Assembly: GCA_902776765.1 (NCBI GenBank)
Contig: CACYRP010000021.1
Location: 49,079-113,078 of the forward strand
Direction of reading: 5' to 3'
Origin: Fibrobacter succinogenes
GTDB lineage: Bacteria > Fibrobacterota > Fibrobacteria > Fibrobacterales > Fibrobacteraceae
DNA length: 64,000 nucleotides
In this document: positions 43,012 through 51,054 of the stretch, piece by piece
Position numbering within the stretch: position 1 is the first letter of the stretch
Layout of the letters: every line of letters begins with the position of its first letter
The notes under the pieces: model-generated
Database searches by the model: none
Told to the model about the DNA's origin: nothing
Seen by the model: only the letters and a program-made list of their open reading frames with translations
Made by a program: the position numbers and the translations under genes

Positions 43012-44063
43012 ACCAGTGCCAAATCAGAGCGGATTTGTTCAATGTCTTGATGCAGGAGGCTTGCGGCCTTCGAGATGGTGATGAGATCCTTGCTTAACGC
43101 TTTGTACACTAAACTTACAAAGCGGGTGGATTCTTCGGGGTGGTATAGAGTCCTTTCGATAAGGGCTTTGAAACGGGCAACCTTGTTCTTCTGTATGCAG
43201 AAGGTGCGGTAGCGTTGTTCCGAAATGATTCCGCATTCCTTCGCTTTGTACATGATGACATCGCAAGAAATTCCGTAACCGAGCTGGATGGTCTTCAGTT
43301 CCTGGTAAGAAATGTCTTTGCGGACAGGGCCGAGGATACGCTTCAATTCGGATTCTGGAAGCAGCATTTCGCTGGCGAACAGGTGGCAAAGCGATTCCTC
43401 CTGTTTTTCGTCAACGGTCTTGGGAAACTTTAGAACGAGGTGTCCGAGTTCATGCAATGTGGTAAAACGCTTGCGTTCTACAGAAAAAGTCTTGTTCAAG
43501 ATGACAATGTGAAATTTCTCGTTGACCAAAGAACTCATTCCGTCGAAAGAATCCGGTGCGTTGATTTCCAAAACCTTTACGCCATGTTCTTCGAGCAGAC
43601 TTATGACATTGATGATGCCAGACAAACCGAGGTTCCATTTCTGACGGAGTTTTGCGGCGGCTTCTTTTACGCCTCTGACAGACGAAACATTCATCTTGGG
43701 GATGGAGGCAGATGCGCTAGACTCGTTGCAGATTTCCTCGATGTTGAGGTAACGCTCCATCAGGTCGGCGATGGATTCGCGGATGCTCTTGATCTTTTTC
43801 TCTGCAAGGGAACTCTTTTTGCGGAACCGGACGGATTCCACTTGCACCGAGAACGGCCTGAAGAAGTAATCAACGGGCTGTTCCAATGCCTTAGACAAGG
43901 CTATAATGACCGTGCTGTTCGGTGCAAGTTGACCATTCTCATACTTGGAAATCGCCATCTTCGAAACGATATTGCCCATAGACGCACACAAGTCGTCCAT
44001 AGACAAGCCCTTCATATTGCGAGCACTTTTTAGCCTAGCCGAAAAAATTGAAAGATCTGCCAT
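43008..44063 (-). CDS. XRE-family HTH / ImmA-IrrE metallopeptidase, copy 2
   Basis: Same length (351 aa) and domain order as copy 1, with the large majority of residues identical: XRE HTH at about 5-65, HELGH at 204-208, FASEM after it. The most divergent stretch is around residues 108-132. DNA differs at many synonymous sites, so the duplication is not recent or the copies were acquired separately. Its promoter carries the same GTTTACAAAT-N17-ATTTGTAAAC operator. Its PIN partner is reduced to 15 codons, leaving an orphan regulator that could still repress or neutralise copy 1's locus. Confidence 0.9.
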   Translation of the reverse strand: MADLSIFSARLKSARNMKGLSMDDLCASMGNIVSKMAISKYENGQLAPNSTVIIALSKALEQPVDYFFRPFSVQVESVRFRKKSSLAEKKIKSIRESIADLMERYLNIEEICNESSASASIPKMNVSSVRGVKEAAAKLRQKWNLGLSGIINVISLLEEHGVKVLEINAPDSFDGMSSLVNEKFHIVILNKTFSVERKRFTTLHELGHLVLKFPKTVDEKQEESLCHLFASEMLLPESELKRILGPVRKDISYQELKTIQLGYGISCDVIMYKAKECGIISEQRYRTFCIQKNKVARFKALIERTLYHPEESTRFVSLVYKALSKDLITISKAASLLHQDIEQIRSDLALV

Positions 44064-44076
44064 ACGAATCTCCGTT

Positions 44077-44113
44077 GTTTACAAATATATATAAATAATT
44101 AGAATTTGTAAAC
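44077..44113 (-). promoter_or_regulatory. Operator: 10-bp inverted repeat before HTH-IrrE gene 2
   Basis: Perfect arms GTTTACAAAT (44077-44086) and ATTTGTAAAC (44104-44113) with a 17-nt spacer, 13 nt upstream of the start codon. Arms and spacing equal those at 31136-31172 while the spacer sequence differs. Confidence 0.8.
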
Positions 44114-44175
44114 TTCTGGAGAAGGAATTTTAGGCTGGCGTTTGGGTAGACCGGGTAAGGTTAGAAAATTTTATA

Positions 44176-44205
44176 AAAAGGGTCAGGTTTTCTCGCACCC
44201 GACCC
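44176..44205 (-). terminator. Rho-independent terminator after the 101-aa gene
   Basis: GGGTCGGGT pairs with ACCTGACCC and is followed by TTTTT on the minus strand, about 60 nt past the stop codon. Confidence 0.8.
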
Positions 44206-44266
44206 TTCTTATGGCAACAAACATATTTCTCGTTTGAATACCTTTGCGGAAGGTATAAGTTGAAAT

Positions 44267-44572
44267 TTATCGTTTGTTATTTGCATTGTACATATTTACC
44301 AAAGCATTTGATTGCGCTTCATGAAATATTTTTACTATTTTGAAATCTGTTTCAATATTGCCTGTAAACGCAATTTGAGCAATCGCTCTAAGTAATGTAG
44401 AAGCGCCAAGCTGTTGTTCAAATGACATTTTCAATTCCCAATAATTGGGTGTCGCCTCACTATATAATTGCGGTGTTAAAGACACATAGATGTCATTGTT
44501 ATTGCATTTTGATTGTAATTGCGAAACGTATGTTTTTACTATTGTTTCGTTCATTGCTGATATGGTTATCAT
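44267..44572 (-). CDS. Hypothetical 101-aa protein next to the TIR-like gene
   Basis: A small protein with no recognised domain; predicted mixed alpha/beta (NETIVKTYVSQLQSK, IYVSLTPQLYSE, ASTLLRAIAQIAFTG). AAGGA lies 7 nt before the ATG at 44572. It follows the TIR-like gene (62-nt gap) and ends at a strong terminator, so the two probably form one operon. It might regulate or assist the TIR-like protein; this is only context. Confidence 0.6.
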   Translation of the reverse strand: MITISAMNETIVKTYVSQLQSKCNNNDIYVSLTPQLYSEATPNYWELKMSFEQQLGASTLLRAIAQIAFTGNIETDFKIVKIFHEAQSNALVNMYNANNKR

Positions 44573-44634
44573 TTTATTTTCCTTTTTTACATCAAAGATT
44601 TAAGAGTGCCCTCTTAGAAAAGTAAGATTGTTTG

Positions 44635-45582
44635 TTAAGCCGAATACAAAAATTTTCTTGCGGCCAAATTTGTTTTCTCCAAATCTATTTCTAGATATGA
44701 ATTTTTTATTATTTCAGAAAAATTATGAACTAACTGCCCGAGTCGTTGACATGCTTGGTTAACCTTTTCAAACCTATTTTCTTCCGCTTTACTTGGGAAA
44801 ATATCACCTGGCAAACTCCATACGTCAAATTGATTATTTCCAACATCCTTATAATTGCCATTAAAAGATAAATTCAGCTCGTGCTGAATATTCCTGATTA
44901 AATTTTCTAGATCCTTATTGTATAAGGAAAACGTTACATCGCTTAAAGCGATATTGAGAAAATCACTATAGTTGATAACAGAATGCTGTAAGTATCTAGC
45001 TCCTTCATTAGCTCTTTGGCTTAATGCGGTCAAATCTATGTAATTCAACAATCCTGTTAATGTATTAACATCTCTTGAATGTTTTATTTCTTCAACAGAC
45101 TGTTCTTTGTATATTTGTTTTGGCGGATTGCTGACTTCAATTTGCTCAATCGCGACCTTTATTATTTTTGATAAATTCTTTTTAGGATCTTTGGCGAAAT
45201 TATATACTATAGCTCTATGCTTTGAAATATCGAACGGCATTTCTTTGACTGAACCGTATTGTTCGTTAACTATTAAAATAATTCTTTCCCATCCTAAAAC
45301 TCCTTGCGCAATCCCAAGTTCGAATAAAACATTTGGATTGGGAGTTTTTTTTCCGTCATAGGTCGGATTTGTAATTGATATATCAGCAATAAAAATATCT
45401 GATTTGCGAATTTTATTTTCAAGAGCAATTGCAATATCAGGGCTTCCTGGGCAATCTCTAGTTGCCTCATCAAAATACCATTCTGTATTTGCCGTTCCCA
45501 ATTGTTTTAATGCATCTTGAATAAAGCTTCGGTTGGTTTTTGAAGGTAAATCAGATTGCCACGAATTAAATATTCTAGTCAT
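44635..45582 (-). CDS. TIR-like / nucleoside-deoxyribosyltransferase-like protein, putative defence effector
   Basis: The N-terminal domain (about 1-155) has IFNSWQSDLPSKTNRSFI, the DEATRDCPGSPDIAIALENKI loop and SDIFIADIS, NPNVLFELGIAQGVLG and IILIVNEQYG strands. This is the pattern of the TIR/deoxyribosyltransferase-like superfamily; the Glu in FELG sits where the catalytic Glu of NAD- or nucleoside-processing members lies. The C-terminal half (about 160-315) is helical, possibly a sensor. Such proteins often act in antiphage abortive infection. AAGGAG is 12 nt before the ATG. It lies just left of the hsdS shuffling region, on the same strand. Confidence 0.7.
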   Translation of the reverse strand: MTRIFNSWQSDLPSKTNRSFIQDALKQLGTANTEWYFDEATRDCPGSPDIAIALENKIRKSDIFIADISITNPTYDGKKTPNPNVLFELGIAQGVLGWERIILIVNEQYGSVKEMPFDISKHRAIVYNFAKDPKKNLSKIIKVAIEQIEVSNPPKQIYKEQSVEEIKHSRDVNTLTGLLNYIDLTALSQRANEGARYLQHSVINYSDFLNIALSDVTFSLYNKDLENLIRNIQHELNLSFNGNYKDVGNNQFDVWSLPGDIFPSKAEENRFEKVNQACQRLGQLVHNFSEIIKNSYLEIDLEKTNLAARKFLYSA

Positions 45583-45678
45583 ATATTTTTTAAACTCCTT
45601 TCACGGAAAGTAATTTTTTTATTCATTTAGTGATGTTATTTTATTGTTACATCTTGTAATGAATTCTAGTTATTTTAT

Positions 45679-45697
45679 ATAAACAGGAATTTAGCGG
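45679..45697 (+). repeat. hsdS recombination site 1 (plus orientation)
   Basis: ATAAACAGGAATTTAG followed by CGG. It overlaps the stop codon of the silent C-terminal hsdS half (minus-strand TAA lies inside the site), closing that cassette. Confidence 0.85.
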
Positions 45698-46341
45698 TTT
45701 GACCTTGCCAAGTCCACATTGATTTCATTAGACATTAATTTGGGAAGTAAATAGTCAAGAATACCTTTTAGGAGAACATTTTCCTCTTTATTTTGTTTCA
45801 TTTCCTGAAATAGAGGGGCGACGCATTTGTGAAATTTCTGAATTTTATCTAAATCTGAGTGGACAAGCATTTCTTTTATTATGACTTGACTAATATTTTG
45901 TTGAGCAGAACCTACTGCCATGTTTATTAAATCTTGTTTTCGTGTTTTTACAAGCATAAATAAATACGTGTATGGATATTTTTCATTCTCAAGTAGTGCA
46001 CATACTGCTTGATTGCAAGCCATTTTTTTTGAAATAATTCCATATTCGCCAACAGTGGCTCCATACATTGCAATCATTACCGAGTTAGCAGGTATTATTT
46101 TTGCAGCTGATTTTACAAGAGCCTCATTAGTAATTTTTTCTTCTGTGTCTGTAATAAAAGAACCTTGCAATTCTTTTGATTTGACCCAGCAAACAGATCC
46201 ATTCTCATAAAATTCTTCAATTTTACGATTGGGCGTTCCTCCTGAAGTTGTTTCGACAACTGTACCAAGGGGCTCACTAGGATCGTTAGAAAACATTTCT
46301 AAGAAAAGAGTTTGAATTTGCTCCTCTAAATTCCTGTTTAT
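45691..46341 (-). CDS. Silent C-terminal half of hsdS (cassette D)
   Basis: A headless specificity-subunit segment. It begins inside recombination site 2 with INRNLEEQ, the conserved central repeat of HsdS, continues through a target-recognition domain (about GTVVETTSGGTPNRK to AQQNISQVII) and ends with the distal conserved repeat ILDYLLPKLMSNEI and a stop inside site 1. An internal ATG at 46296 exists but has no ribosome site, so it should be silent until joined to an N-terminal half. Its recognition domain is different from that of the expressed gene's C-half. It is flanked by inverted copies of the 16-bp site, which makes it an invertible unit. Confidence 0.85.
   Translation of the reverse strand: MNRNLEEQIQTLFLEMFSNDPSEPLGTVVETTSGGTPNRKIEEFYENGSVCWVKSKELQGSFITDTEEKITNEALVKSAAKIIPANSVMIAMYGATVGEYGIISKKMACNQAVCALLENEKYPYTYLFMLVKTRKQDLINMAVGSAQQNISQVIIKEMLVHSDLDKIQKFHKCVAPLFQEMKQNKEENVLLKGILDYLLPKLMSNEINVDLARSNR
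46323..46341 (-). repeat. hsdS recombination site 2 (minus orientation)
   Basis: Minus-strand ATAAACAGGAATTTAG followed by AGG; encodes INRNLEE at the head of cassette D. It lies 38 nt upstream of the recombinase start codon. Confidence 0.85.
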
Positions 46342-46378
46342 GGTGCTATCATTGGGGTTTTTAAATAAGGAAATCTCT

Positions 46379-47365
46379 ATGATGCAAAATCTTATATCTC
46401 AGGTGGTATTGGCGATGCAGGGGCATTTGGACAATGTCCAGGCAAAAGCCTTACAGAATACGTTGGAAACGGTTCTCGCACAATATGAAGTCTCGCTGAA
46501 AGCGGAATCTCAGCAGGAGGACAATGACGGACGGCTTGTTTCTGCGTTCTTGGCGGCGAAGCAGACGGAGGGGTGTTCTCCGAAGACTTTGAAGTATTAC
46601 GGAACGACGATTGAGATTGCTCTGTCGAGTATAGGGAAAGGGATTAAATCAATTCAGACGGATGACTTGAGAAGTTATTTGACCAATTATCAGCAAAGTA
46701 AGGGGTTGAGCAAGGTTACGGTGGATAATGTTCGGCGGATTTTGTCGAGTTTTTTCAGTTGGCTGGAGGATGAAAACTATATCCTCAAGAGTCCGGTTCG
46801 GCGAATTCACAAGATTAAGACGACAATTTGCATCAAGGAAACATATTCCGATGAATCGCTGGAGCAGATGCGTGACGGGAGTCGTCAACTTCGCGATGTT
46901 GCAATGATTGACATGTTTTCTTCGACGGGTATTCGTGTTGGTGAAATGGTTCTGTTGAACAAGGATGATATCAATTTTGAAGATCGGGAATGCGTTGTTC
47001 TGGGTAAGGGCGACAAGGAGCGGATTGTGTATTTTGACGCCCGAACGAAGATTCATTTGCAGGAATATTTGAACAGTCGCAATGATTCTAATCCGGCATT
47101 GTTTGTTTCGCTAAAGGCTCCACACCGGAGGCTTTCTATTAATGGAATCGAGAGCCATTTGCGAAAATTAGGACAAAAACTGAACATTCACCGAGTTCAT
47201 CCGCATAAATTTAGACGGACTATGGCGACAATGGCGATTGACAAGGGTATGCCAATTGAGCAATTGCAGCGTTTATTGGGGCATCGACGCATTGATACGA
47301 CGTTGCAATATGCCATGGTCAAGCAAAACAATGTTAAATTTGCTCATAGGAAATATATCGGGTAA
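46379..47365 (+). CDS. Tyrosine recombinase, probable hsdS invertase
   Basis: Phage-integrase-family site-specific recombinase. N-terminal SAM-like core-binding domain (about 50-140, DGRLVSAFLAAKQTEGCSPKTL). Catalytic residues: Arg in SSTGIRVGE, Lys in GKGDKER, His-x-x-Arg in HPHKFRRTMAT, His in LLGHRR and nucleophile Tyr in TTLQYAMV. The start at 46379 has AAGGA upstream; the in-frame extension to 46340 enters the recombination site. It sits between opposing hsdS halves and is followed after 4 nt by an N-terminal hsdS half in the same direction. Related enzymes next to type I hsdS genes invert them in other bacteria, so this role is well supported by context. Confidence 0.92.
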   Translation: MMQNLISQVVLAMQGHLDNVQAKALQNTLETVLAQYEVSLKAESQQEDNDGRLVSAFLAAKQTEGCSPKTLKYYGTTIEIALSSIGKGIKSIQTDDLRSYLTNYQQSKGLSKVTVDNVRRILSSFFSWLEDENYILKSPVRRIHKIKTTICIKETYSDESLEQMRDGSRQLRDVAMIDMFSSTGIRVGEMVLLNKDDINFEDRECVVLGKGDKERIVYFDARTKIHLQEYLNSRNDSNPALFVSLKAPHRRLSINGIESHLRKLGQKLNIHRVHPHKFRRTMATMAIDKGMPIEQLQRLLGHRRIDTTLQYAMVKQNNVKFAHRKYIG

Positions 47366-47369
47366 TACT

Positions 47370-47909
47370 ATGAGCGAATGGAAAGAATGCAAATTGGGTG
47401 ATGTTTGTGAATTTCAAGAAGGATATGTTAATCCTTCACAAAATTTTTCTGAATATTTTGATGGCAATATCAAGTGGCTCAGAGCAACCGATTTGAACAA
47501 TGGCAATGTGTACAATACATCACGAACTCTTACGGAAAAAGGCTTTCTTAGTGCTGGGAAAAGTGCTAAGCTTTTCAAGCCTAATACGATTGGAATAAGT
47601 AAATCAGGAACAATCGGACGATTGGGGATTTTGAAGGATTATATGTGCGGAAATCGAGCTGTAATCAACATTGCTCCATCGGAAAAAGTCAATACTCAAT
47701 TTATCTATTACAGTTTGCTGAATCGTCAAGAGCAGTTTGAGCATCTTGCTGTAGGAAGCGTCCAAAAGAACTTATATGTTCCTATTCTCGCTGAACTGAA
47801 AATAAAGTTGCCCTCTATCACAAAGCAAAATGAGATTGTAAAAGTACTCTCTGCATTTGACGATAAGATAGAGTTGAATAATCAAATAAACAGGAATTTA
47901 GCGGCCTAG
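47370..47909 (+). CDS. N-terminal half of hsdS (cassette C, plus strand)
   Basis: A 179-residue specificity-subunit half: start MSEWKECKLGDVCEF, one target-recognition domain, then the conserved spacer helix QNEIVKVLSAFDDKIELNNQINRNL, ending two residues later (AA, stop TAG) just past recombination site 3. It is 4 nt behind the recombinase gene, so both are probably co-transcribed. When the C-half at its right is inverted, the site would join it in frame to that half and give a complete second HsdS on the plus strand. As a half-length protein it could also dimerise, as some half-HsdS do. Confidence 0.85.
   Translation: MSEWKECKLGDVCEFQEGYVNPSQNFSEYFDGNIKWLRATDLNNGNVYNTSRTLTEKGFLSAGKSAKLFKPNTIGISKSGTIGRLGILKDYMCGNRAVINIAPSEKVNTQFIYYSLLNRQEQFEHLAVGSVQKNLYVPILAELKIKLPSITKQNEIVKVLSAFDDKIELNNQINRNLAA
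47886..47904 (+). repeat. hsdS recombination site 3 (plus orientation)
   Basis: ATAAACAGGAATTTAG followed by CGG; encodes INRNL at the end of cassette C and lies directly after the stop of the expressed hsdS on the other strand. Confidence 0.85.
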
Positions 47910-49132
47910 ACTGCTATTTTGTCCGAGTCTATTTCACCAGACATCAGCTTAGGAAGCGTAGAATCTCGTAAATTTGCCAATCGTTGATTTTCCAATACAT
48001 TCTTTTCAATCATCTCGTAGATTGGGGTTATTTTATCGCAGAATGATTTTAGAATTGTTTTGGGAGGAATTGCGATAGGGAATGTCAACAATGTTTCAGG
48101 TGAGACTCGCTGGTGACTGTTTGTGCAACCGGTTACTAGGCTTCCCATAAAATCGTAAAATTGCTGGCTATCAATAATGCTGTACAGAAAGTCGCGATGA
48201 GACCCATTTATTGATTCAAATACAACAAATTCTGTAGAGCAAATAGGATTCTCCGATATACAGTAGGGACGCCATATGCGTTTAGTATCTGGGTTCAACT
48301 TAGAAATTAAAACAGATTCTTTGGACACGACGAACTTATTGCTTTTGATCCCATCTGCAACTTCAAATACAGGATAATGTTTTTCATCTAATGCGGGTAG
48401 ACTGTAATGTTCTACAATCAAGCCAGGATTCTTTTCTGGATGGAAAGCCTTCTTTTTGATTTCAGCAACATCCCCCAATTTCCCTAATTTCCAATCTTCC
48501 GGCATTTTCCCGCCGAAGGATTCAAAATCAACGAACCAACTTTTGAAGATTGCTTGGGCTTGTTCCTCTAAATTCCTGTTTATCGCATTGTTGAGTTCGA
48601 TTTTGTCATCAAGGGATGATAGGATTTTAACTATTTCTTTTTGCTTTGCAACAGGCGGTATGCTGATAGTCAATTTTTGAAAAGTTGAAGTCGGTCTTGC
48701 TAAAGATGGAACGCCTACCTGAGAGGCGTTAGACAATAATTTGTGCTGACCTAATCTTGAATGAAAATAGTAAACCAGGTATTCAGGAATTACTTTTTCA
48801 TTGCATCGCACGCTAAACTGACTTTGCGAAATGACGTATTGACTGTATTTGGAATTCTGCGGAATATAAACAATTTGCCCCAATGTGCCACGATGTGTAA
48901 TCACAATATCGCCACGATAGGCGTTCGCTTTTCCTAAAGATGTAGCTTTCTCTTCTGTAACATAGTTGAAGGAGTCTTCGTTTAATCGAAAGCCAACAAG
49001 ATTACTTCCGTTGAGAACAGGCACTCCGGAGTCCGTAAAACATTCAACTTTAATATTCGATCCGAATGGACCCATAGAAATTTCTTCTATGAGTTCAGAC
49101 ATCTCGTATTCTTTCCATTCCGTTTTGCTCAT
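47906..49132 (-). CDS. hsdS: Type I restriction specificity subunit HsdS (expressed A-B form)
   Basis: Full-length 408-residue specificity subunit. Two target-recognition domains are each followed by a conserved helix: TRD-A (about 10-165) then KEIVKILSSLDDKIELNNAINRNLEE (recombination site 4 at residues 184-190), TRD-B (about 210-370) then the distal repeat LRDSTLPKLMSGEI. HsdS sets which DNA sequence HsdM methylates and HsdR cuts. It overlaps the small upstream frame by 4 nt and follows hsdM, the usual M-S order. Because the C-half is bracketed by inverted sites 3 and 4, this gene is one state of a switch. Confidence 0.93.
   Translation of the reverse strand: MSKTEWKEYEMSELIEEISMGPFGSNIKVECFTDSGVPVLNGSNLVGFRLNEDSFNYVTEEKATSLGKANAYRGDIVITHRGTLGQIVYIPQNSKYSQYVISQSQFSVRCNEKVIPEYLVYYFHSRLGQHKLLSNASQVGVPSLARPTSTFQKLTISIPPVAKQKEIVKILSSLDDKIELNNAINRNLEEQAQAIFKSWFVDFESFGGKMPEDWKLGKLGDVAEIKKKAFHPEKNPGLIVEHYSLPALDEKHYPVFEVADGIKSNKFVVSKESVLISKLNPDTKRIWRPYCISENPICSTEFVVFESINGSHRDFLYSIIDSQQFYDFMGSLVTGCTNSHQRVSPETLLTFPIAIPPKTILKSFCDKITPIYEMIEKNVLENQRLANLRDSTLPKLMSGEIDSDKIAV
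48565..48583 (-). repeat. hsdS recombination site 4 (minus orientation)
   Basis: Minus-strand ATAAACAGGAATTTAG followed by AGG, inside the expressed hsdS at codons 184-190. Confidence 0.85.
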
Positions 49133-49329
49133 TCTCTGTTCTCTTCAATTCTTTTAAGGCTTTGGATTCTCATAATTTCTTGGATTGCTTTGTCGCGTTC
49201 GCTTCTCGCAATGGCGTTTGCTATATCGGCTCGTCCTTGTTTGCTTTCGGGGCGTTGCGGGGTGTCCCCGCTCGAAGGGGTGACGGAAGACCCGATGGGC
49301 CCTATCGCTGCGCTCCAGGGTGACAGCAC
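49129..49329 (-). CDS. Possible 66-aa frame between hsdM and hsdS
   Basis: A frame ending with an ATGA overlap onto hsdS. The last 40 residues (GRADIANAIARSERDKAIQEIM onward, Arg/Glu-rich helix) look protein-like, while the first 25 come from a dispersed intergenic repeat (minus-strand GTCACCCTGGAGC). It may be a coupling leader for hsdS, a remnant, or chance. No good ribosome site at the ATG. Confidence 0.35.
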   Translation of the reverse strand: MLSPWSAAIGPIGSSVTPSSGDTPQRPESKQGRADIANAIARSERDKAIQEIMRIQSLKRIEENRE

Positions 49330-49371
49330 AGCGGGGCTGAAGTCAGGGGGAGGCTTCCCCCGCCAGGGTCA

Positions 49372-50901
49372 TTACATCTTGAATCCGAGGCCCTCCAGGT
49401 TCTTCTTGATTTGATTTTCGAGGTCGTGGCTTTTCGCAAACATTTCGGAGAGTTCGCCGGTGAGGCGGGTCATTTTCTGCTCGAAGGGTTCGTCGTCTTG
49501 CACGGCGTCTTCGATGCCGACGTAGCGGCCGGGGGTGAGGATGTAGTCCTGCTTGGCGATGTCTGCGGTTTCGACTACGGCACAGAAGCCTTTCTCGTCT
49601 TGGAGTTTGCCTTTCTGGAATTTCTCGAAGGTGCTCGCGAGGCGTTCGATGTCCTGTTCGCTGAGGTCGCGGTGCTTGCGGTCCACCATGTGGCCCATGT
49701 TGCGGGCGTCAATGAAGAGCGTCTTGCCTTTCTGCTTTTTGCCGCGGCTTATAAACCAGAGCGTGACGGGGATGGTGACGCTGTAGAAGAGCTGGGTGGG
49801 CATGGCGACTATGCCTTCGACGAGGTCCGCTTCGATGATGCGTTTGCGGATTTCGCCTTCGCCGCCGGTTTGCGTGCTGAGCGCGCCGTTCGCAAGGACG
49901 AGCCCGATTTTTCCGCCGGGTGCAAGGTGGTAGATCATGTGTTCGATCCATGCAAAGTTCGCGTTACCTGCGGGCGGGAGGCCGTATTGCCAGCGCGGGT
50001 CTTCTTGCAGTTGTTCCTGGCCCCAGTTCTTGAGGTTGAAGGGCGGGTTCGCCATGATGAAGTCGAAGCGTTCGTTGGCGTGCAGGTCGTGGAAGAACGT
50101 GTCTTCGTGGTGTTCGCCGAAGTTCGCATCGATGCCGCGAATAGCCATATTCATTTTTGCCATTTTCCAAGTGTCGGCGTTGGCTTCTTGTCCGTAAACG
50201 CTTACGTTGTTGCGGTTGCCGCTGTGGTCCTGGATAAACTTGATGCTCTGCACGAACATGCCGCCGGAACCACAGCAGGGGTCATAGACGCGCTTGCCTT
50301 CGCTCGGTTTGAGGATGCTCACGATGGTTTTCACGACGCTTGCGGGGGTGTAGAATTCGCCGCCCTTGACGCCTTCGTAGCTTGCGAATTGCGCGATGCA
50401 ATATTCGTAGGTACGACCGAGCAAATCCTTGCTTGCTTCGGTGTCGCTCATGTCCATGTTGCTGAACACATCGACCACATTGCCGAGTACACGTTTGTCG
50501 AGGTCGGGGGCCGCATAGTTCTTGGGGAGCACGCCTTTGAGCGCTTTGTTGTTCTTCTCGACTTCGATCATCGCCTGATCGAGAATCTTGCCGATTTCGG
50601 GAGTGTGAGCGGCTTTCGCGATTTCGGACCAGCGGGCGTTTTGCGGAACAAAGAAGATGTTTTCGCTCACGTATTCGTCGAGGTCTTCTTCAAAGCCTTC
50701 GTCTTCGGCGACGAGCTCGTTGTAGCGTTTTTCGAATGCGGCCGAAATGTAGCGCAAGAAAATGAGCCCGGTGAAAATTTTGCGGTAATCCGCCGCGGGG
50801 ATGTGCCCCCAGAGTTCGCAAGCGGCGTTCCAGATTTGCTGTTCAAAGCCGAGAGTCGCCGAGGATTGCGACGATTTTGCCGATTTCGAAATACGTGCCA
50901 T
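49372..50901 (-). CDS. hsdM: Type I restriction-modification methylase subunit HsdM
   Basis: N6-adenine methyltransferase subunit of the type I system. The helical N-terminal domain (about 10-155, FEQQIWNAACELWGHIPAADY, IFLRYISAAFEKRY) precedes the SAM domain with GGEFYTPASVVKTIVSIL, motif I VYDPCCGSGGMFVQS and motif IV MANPPFNLKNWG. A C-terminal region with YILTPGRYVGIEDA contacts HsdS. GC-richer than the hsdS and cargo region. First gene of the M-S unit; promoter lies in the 50902-51054 gap next to the glk terminator. Confidence 0.95.
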   Translation of the reverse strand: MARISKSAKSSQSSATLGFEQQIWNAACELWGHIPAADYRKIFTGLIFLRYISAAFEKRYNELVAEDEGFEEDLDEYVSENIFFVPQNARWSEIAKAAHTPEIGKILDQAMIEVEKNNKALKGVLPKNYAAPDLDKRVLGNVVDVFSNMDMSDTEASKDLLGRTYEYCIAQFASYEGVKGGEFYTPASVVKTIVSILKPSEGKRVYDPCCGSGGMFVQSIKFIQDHSGNRNNVSVYGQEANADTWKMAKMNMAIRGIDANFGEHHEDTFFHDLHANERFDFIMANPPFNLKNWGQEQLQEDPRWQYGLPPAGNANFAWIEHMIYHLAPGGKIGLVLANGALSTQTGGEGEIRKRIIEADLVEGIVAMPTQLFYSVTIPVTLWFISRGKKQKGKTLFIDARNMGHMVDRKHRDLSEQDIERLASTFEKFQKGKLQDEKGFCAVVETADIAKQDYILTPGRYVGIEDAVQDDEPFEQKMTRLTGELSEMFAKSHDLENQIKKNLEGLGFKM

Positions 50902-50932
50902 GAATTAAAGCCTTTTCTTTTGGATGCAATAT

Positions 50933-50962
50933 AAAAAAATCCCAGCCTTTGCGGCTGGGATT
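50933..50962 (-). terminator. Rho-independent terminator after glk
   Basis: AATCCCAGCC/GGCTGGGATT stem with a GCAAA loop followed by seven T on the minus strand, about 95 nt beyond the glk stop. Confidence 0.85.
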
Positions 50963-51054
50963 AACAAAGCTCTAGACCCATCGACTTCGGCGCATTTCCA
51001 TTCGCCTCCGCCGATAAAGTGATGCCCGCTCGGAGGCGGGCATGACAAATACGC

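Noticed and set aside
46340..46378. Earlier ATG start for the recombinase
   Set aside because: It begins inside recombination site 2 and has no ribosome site; AAGGA precedes the ATG at 46379.
49411..50934. 507-aa frame opposite hsdM
   Set aside because: Antisense to a textbook HsdM; hydrophobic Val/Phe/Ala-rich translation is typical of a reverse-frame artefact in this base composition.
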